64,000 bases of DNA, taken from contig NC_088775.1 in the NCBI RefSeq assembly GCF_954871325.1, positions 73,571,561-73,635,560 of the forward strand, in the 5' to 3' direction. Below, piece after piece: positions 60,516 to 64,000 of the stretch. The stretch comes from Gordionus sp. m RMFG-2023 (lineage: Eukaryota > Nematomorpha > Gordioida > Chordodea > Parachordodidae). Positions within the stretch are counted from its first letter, which is position 1. Every line of letters starts with the position of its first letter. The notes under the pieces are model-generated. The model did not search any database, was not told the DNA's origin, and saw nothing but the letters and a program-made list of their open reading frames with translations. Both the position numbers and the translations under genes were made by a program.

Positions 60516-61620
60516 TAGAGCTGTGTCGACCACATATTTTTCACCAATCCTATCCGATATTGGTTCAAACCCGATCCGATATTTATATTGATTTTTCACC
60601 ACCCCCCTTTTGAACCAAATGTAATTAAGAAATCAATAAAAAATCGAATTATGCATTTAATTTAATTTTTTTATTTCTACAATAATTAAAAAATATTTAC
60701 GGATATTGGTAGTATTAAATGAATTTTTCATTATTCCTCCCCGTGAAATTAGAATTCCGCAGAAAACGCATTTTTCAAAATTGTCTTTGTCTTTTATAAA
60801 ATATTTCCATAATTCAGATACTATATTTTAAAAAATTCTTTTATAAAGTATAAATTTTTTATTTGAACGTGGGTCATAGACCTGCTTAAAGGTGTGCATA
60901 CGTGAATTATATTAAGGCCCATCCTTTATATAATTATGCCGATTTTTTTGGATACCAACAAGCCTTGTAACTTAGATATGAGGTGTGGAACTACACCCGA
61001 GCCATATATATGTTTAGTAATGAGTATAGAAAAGAAAGAAGTATATATTGAATAAAGAAAGACCCTTCTTCCAAAATACTTATAAATTTTTATAATTATT
61101 TTAATTTAATAAATTATAGTTAGAAATTTGTAAATATTAAATTATAATAATAAAATTGGCGTTATTATTTAAAATAAATTAAACTTTGGTAGTTTTGTTA
61201 AAAAATCGGCTCGTTATTTTAGAAAAATATTGCCTAAGCCTCAAGATTTCGAGAATATATGTCTAGACTTTTGTTTCTTCTATGAGCAAAATCTTCAGGC
61301 TTGCGTAATATTTTTCTGAATAGAGCCATTTAACAACACTAAACTTTGGGTGTTCCTTTCTATTTTTATAAAAAACTTTTAAAATACTATAAATCTATTT
61401 TAAAAAATAAATAAAATTTAAGAGGTTTTGTGCATTTCCATTGTTTAAAAAAAAATTATTTAGAAATTATTATTAATGTAAAATAAATATACATAAAATA
61501 GCAAAAAAAAAAGAAAATTAAATTATCGGATTGGTTTTTACAGGTATCAGCTTGATTCGATATTTTTGGGAAACGCCAAATATCGTTGCCGATCCGATAT
61601 TTAATATCGGCTCAGCCCTA
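60516..61620. mobile_element. hAT (non-autonomous) inside the outer hAT
   Basis: The left end TAGAGCTGTGTCGACCAC and right end AATATCGGCTCAGCCCTA are inverted repeats with CCGATCCGATATT subterminal motifs. The flanks AATTTAAT and AACTTTAT match at 6 of 8. There is no transposase. It contains a MITE at 61190-61341. Confidence 0.75.
61190..61341. mobile_element. hAT MITE of the TAGTGTTGTTAAA family, 152 bp
   Basis: The ends TAGTTTTGTTAAAAAATCGG and GAGCCATTTAACAACACTA are flanked by exact AACTTTGG (61182-61189; 61342-61349). It is shorter than its relatives, so internally deleted. Confidence 0.9.
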
Positions 61621-61804
61621 AACTTTATAGAGATATGTTTTTATTTTTTTAATATTATGAAAAAATTGTAAGTAACGTTTAGCGTTACCGTTACTCAAGA
61701 AAAAGAGTTACCGTTACTCGTTCCCTATAGAAAAAGTAACGAATGGAGTTCCTTTTCTTCAAAAAAGGTAACGAAGTTAGTAACTACGTTACTTTACAGC
61801 ACTA

Positions 61805-62091
61805 TTATTTGGAGATAAGTTGTCGAGGACAACTAATGAATTAAGGTAATTTTTTAAAATGTAATTTATGTTGAACTATATTTTATGAGTCATAATTATG
61901 TAGAAAATTGGAATAAACTATATTTTTAAAAAATTATTTGATGTTTAATTTTTATGTAGTTTTTTCATTGTGTATGCATATTTTACACATAACAAATATA
62001 AATACACATTGACTTATTTTTCAATTATTATAAAAATAATATCTTACTCTGTATTAATGAAAACTAAAGATTATATACCATAAATTATTTA
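61805..62091. other. Upstream flank of the 62129 gene
   Basis: AT-rich. A possible small open piece (GDKLSRTTNELR, then GT) lies at 61813-61848 but does not join in frame to the following exon. A splice acceptor (TTATTTAG) ends at 62091. Confidence 0.35.
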
Positions 62092-62128
62092 GGAATGCAT
62101 ATCCGAAGTTGTTATTAAGATTATAACA

Positions 62129-62806
62129 ATGGCCCAGAAACTTAGACTGGCCATGATGGAGCCTATTTTGGAAATTTCAATATTTGGAGGTTTTAGTTGT
62201 AATATTGATATGTTGAACAAATCTGATACAGATGTAAATAATGCTGATGATGAGAGAAAAACATTTTCTGCAGTTGAGAATAGCTTAGATGATGATCAAG
62301 TCACTGTTGATATCAAAAAAAACTATGAATTGAATAATGAAACCTCATCTCTATTGCTGATCAATGAATCTGAAGCTCTAACCATGCGATTGCTACAAGA
62401 ATTTTACACATCCAAAATTATTTTTGAGCTTTCTGTTTTGTGTGGTGGCAAGATTAACACAGAAATACTCCAACTACCTCATGTAGAAGATAGGAAGCCG
62501 AAAAAGGTAAATGAAAGCTACAAAGTATTTTCTTCTGATAATAATATAGGCAATGATAATCTTTATCAACATATTAACCAAAAAATCAATAATAGTTGCG
62601 ATAAAAAATATAGTAGGACCAATTCTTTATCAGCTATGATATCAAAATTCTATAATAACAAAATAAGTTTCAAGAGGGCCTCACTAGCGGAAAATTCTAT
62701 GGTTAAAAATATCAAAAGTCGGTTCAGTAAATTAAGCCTGGGATATGATAAAGGTTTATTATCATTTTTTACTAATAACTTTAAAAATATTACTATATTT
62801 TTATGA
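62129..62806 (+). CDS. Unidentified protein or terminal exon, 225 aa
   Basis: A long open frame in an AT-rich background, with codon use more balanced than random AT sequence. The first ATG is 62129, but the frame is open upstream to a TTTAG acceptor at 62091, adding ECISEVVIKIIT, so it may be a last exon. Residues 1-20 (MAQKLRLAMMEPILEISIFG) faintly recall the EP-I/L-M region of elongation factor G. The rest is acidic then basic, Ser/Asn/Lys-rich, with no domain I recognise, so that resemblance may be chance. It ends with TGA, followed at once by an AATAAG-type signal. A MITE lies 28 bp downstream. Function unknown; a host gene is likelier than a transposon because no transposase motif is present. 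Confidence 0.5.
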   Translation: MAQKLRLAMMEPILEISIFGGFSCNIDMLNKSDTDVNNADDERKTFSAVENSLDDDQVTVDIKKNYELNNETSSLLLINESEALTMRLLQEFYTSKIIFELSVLCGGKINTEILQLPHVEDRKPKKVNESYKVFSSDNNIGNDNLYQHINQKINNSCDKKYSRTNSLSAMISKFYNNKISFKRASLAENSMVKNIKSRFSKLSLGYDKGLLSFFTNNFKNITIFL

Positions 62807-62833
62807 AATAAGATTTCTTAAATTCCTGTTAGA

Positions 62834-63020
62834 TAGGGTTGTTGAATTACCCGATTTGGGTCATATTTTAAAAACGTCCTTATGTAAATCCTAAGCTTTG
62901 GTAGAGGTCCAAATATTTATACAATCAAAGACCAAAATTTTTAGAACATAATATTATTTTGGTCAAAATCTTAATCTGATTGTTTTAAATCAACTGAGAT
63001 CGGGCCGTTTAACAACACTA
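62834..63020. mobile_element. hAT MITE of the TAGTGTTGTTAAA family, 187 bp, decayed
   Basis: The left end TAGGGTTGTTGAATTACCCG and right end GGGCCGTTTAACAACACTA; the flanks CTGTTAGA and CTATAGGA match at 5 of 8. The body is more diverged than in the other copies. Confidence 0.7.
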
Positions 63021-63548
63021 CTATAGGAGAATAATTAAATGAAATTAAAATAAGAAAACAGCAATAATATACACTTGAGTCCATGTATAGTTGGGTAATT
63101 ACTATATTTTTAGCCGAAACTATCATTTTCACCTAGGAGTTTTTCTTAAAAATATAACAGCTCAAATTTGAAAGAAACTAATATAGATTAAAAAACCGAT
63201 TTTCTTCGGCACACGTATGTAGAACCGAATTAGAACACATTAAGCCAATACCCAACTATGAACCCATAAACTAGTCAGAGTCTGGCCCAACTCTGTGGGA
63301 CTTGGGTAAACTGGAAAATCCATTATGAATTGGAACTAGGTAAACCTAATTGTAAAATATTTAGCCCAGATTTTTTTAAACTTTATTTTTTATAAAAATA
63401 TAGTAGTTTCTAATTTTTTTGCAAATTGGACAATTTTATTTATTTTTATATCAGAATTTTCTTTATATTCTCAAAAATGTTGTCAGGAATATTTTCATTT
63501 TTCAAAATCAAACTTTGATTTTAACAAAACATGAAATACATTTATATT
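63021..63548. other. No recognised gene
   Basis: AT-rich intergenic sequence. A more balanced patch at 63230-63340 (CCAATACCCAACTATGAACC and onward) has no identity I can give. Confidence 0.4.
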
Positions 63549-64000
63549 CAGTGGTGTAGGCAAGGGGAATAAGTCGAACCAAGACTGACCCTAAATATTG
63601 ATAAATTTACAAGATAATGCATTTAGTCACTTTTTGATCTTAAGCTTGGTCAAAATTTTATTATTAATAATTTTTTCCTTATACTCCACGAAACTATTAC
63701 GAAAAATTTCCTTAAAAAAATACTTTATATATTGATTTTTTAATTTAGTTTTATTGAAAACACGTAGATTATTAACATAATTATTTGAACAAATATCATA
63801 TAATTTTGATTATTTTGTTCGTTATCTTTGTTTGAAGATGAAAACGATTCTAGATAAGAGCTTGAACATCTAGAACCTAGCAATTTGTTATTTGCATAAG
63901 TTGATTTCCCCCATAAACAAAAAAGTGAATGATTTAAAAAACTTAAAATAATGAAAGATAAGGAATTAGATGAGCAAAATCTAAATAAATAACCAAATTG
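63549..64000. mobile_element. hAT left end running off the window
   Basis: It begins CAGTGGTGTAGGCAAGGGG, a variant of the CAGTGGCGTAG terminal repeat at 10773, and the following 140 bp resemble 19520-19625. The right end is outside the window. Confidence 0.55.

Larger units (their letters stand above)
54126..61804 (-). mobile_element. Outer hAT of a four-level nest
   Basis: The ends TAGTGCTGTAAACGTTAC and GTTACTTTACAGCACTA are inverted repeats, with subterminal GTTACTC/GTAACG clusters at both sides. The flanks GTTTCTGG and TTATTTGG agree at 5 of 8. The minus strand at about 54370-54445 encodes KYNTTLPSSATIERVFSMAK, a hAT C-terminal core; the plus-strand frame at 54390-54659 is its shadow. 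After removing insertions the element is about 1.3 kb, a deletion copy of the same family as 34769-36188. It holds two separate hATs, 54657-59921 and 60516-61620. Confidence 0.8.

Noticed and set aside
62129-62200. Elongation factor G identity for the 62129 frame
   Set aside because: Only a dozen residues look similar; the remainder lacks domain V sequence, so the call is left as unidentified.

Overview
The window is strongly AT-rich animal DNA with small introns. The organism is probably an ecdysozoan: the clearest host gene is a secreted chitin-deacetylase-like protein of the type found in nematodes and arthropods, with a very long basic tail of the kind I associate with nematode relatives. 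A nematode or nematomorph-like animal would fit, but this is inference from one gene plus intron style. No bacterial operons, CRISPR arrays, rRNA or convincing tRNA genes were seen.

Host genes are few. (1) A six-exon polysaccharide deacetylase gene lies on the minus strand at 22272-29762 (about 1266 aa). (2) A compact six-exon gene on the minus strand at 37355-38287 (239 aa, five introns of 38-51 bp, all phase 1) reads as the kinetochore subunit Spc25; no single open frame shows it. (3) An exon at 45519-45824 (+) resembles the N-terminus of protein N-terminal asparagine amidohydrolase (NTAN1), with serine at the catalytic cysteine position. (4) A 225-aa unidentified exon or gene lies at 62129-62806 (+).

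Everything else is transposon debris, much of it nested. 1-8.5 kb: a Ty3/gypsy fossil split by a non-coding LTR element (3634-6299, 5-bp duplication AAGTG), then hAT fragments and inverted LTR pieces. 9.5-19.7 kb: several hAT remnants; one (about 12190-19319) carries both a GC-rich MITE and a second, minus-strand Ty3/gypsy fossil (13353-18928, duplication CATAC) whose 3' end contains a minisatellite of 60-bp units. 20-34 kb: the deacetylase gene, MITEs in and around it, and an old gypsy scrap. 34.1-36.5 kb: a pogo/Tigger element with a hAT inside it. 38.5-43.3 kb: a hAT with a perfect 8-bp duplication, ending 211 bp upstream of the Spc25 start codon. 46.4-48.1 kb: a long inverted-repeat element with a MITE in one arm. 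48.3-49.95 kb: a piggyBac element bounded by TTAA. 50.1-53.7 kb: a second pogo copy with a hAT inside. 54.1-61.8 kb: hAT inside which sits hAT, inside which sits an LTR element, inside which sits a Merlin transposon; the outer hAT also contains a third hAT holding a MITE.

The genes do not form a pathway. They are isolated housekeeping or cuticle-type genes surviving in a transposon-rich region dominated by the hAT superfamily. No defence or other novel multi-gene system was recognised. The most interesting content is the layered transposon stratigraphy, the hidden Spc25 gene and the long-tailed deacetylase.
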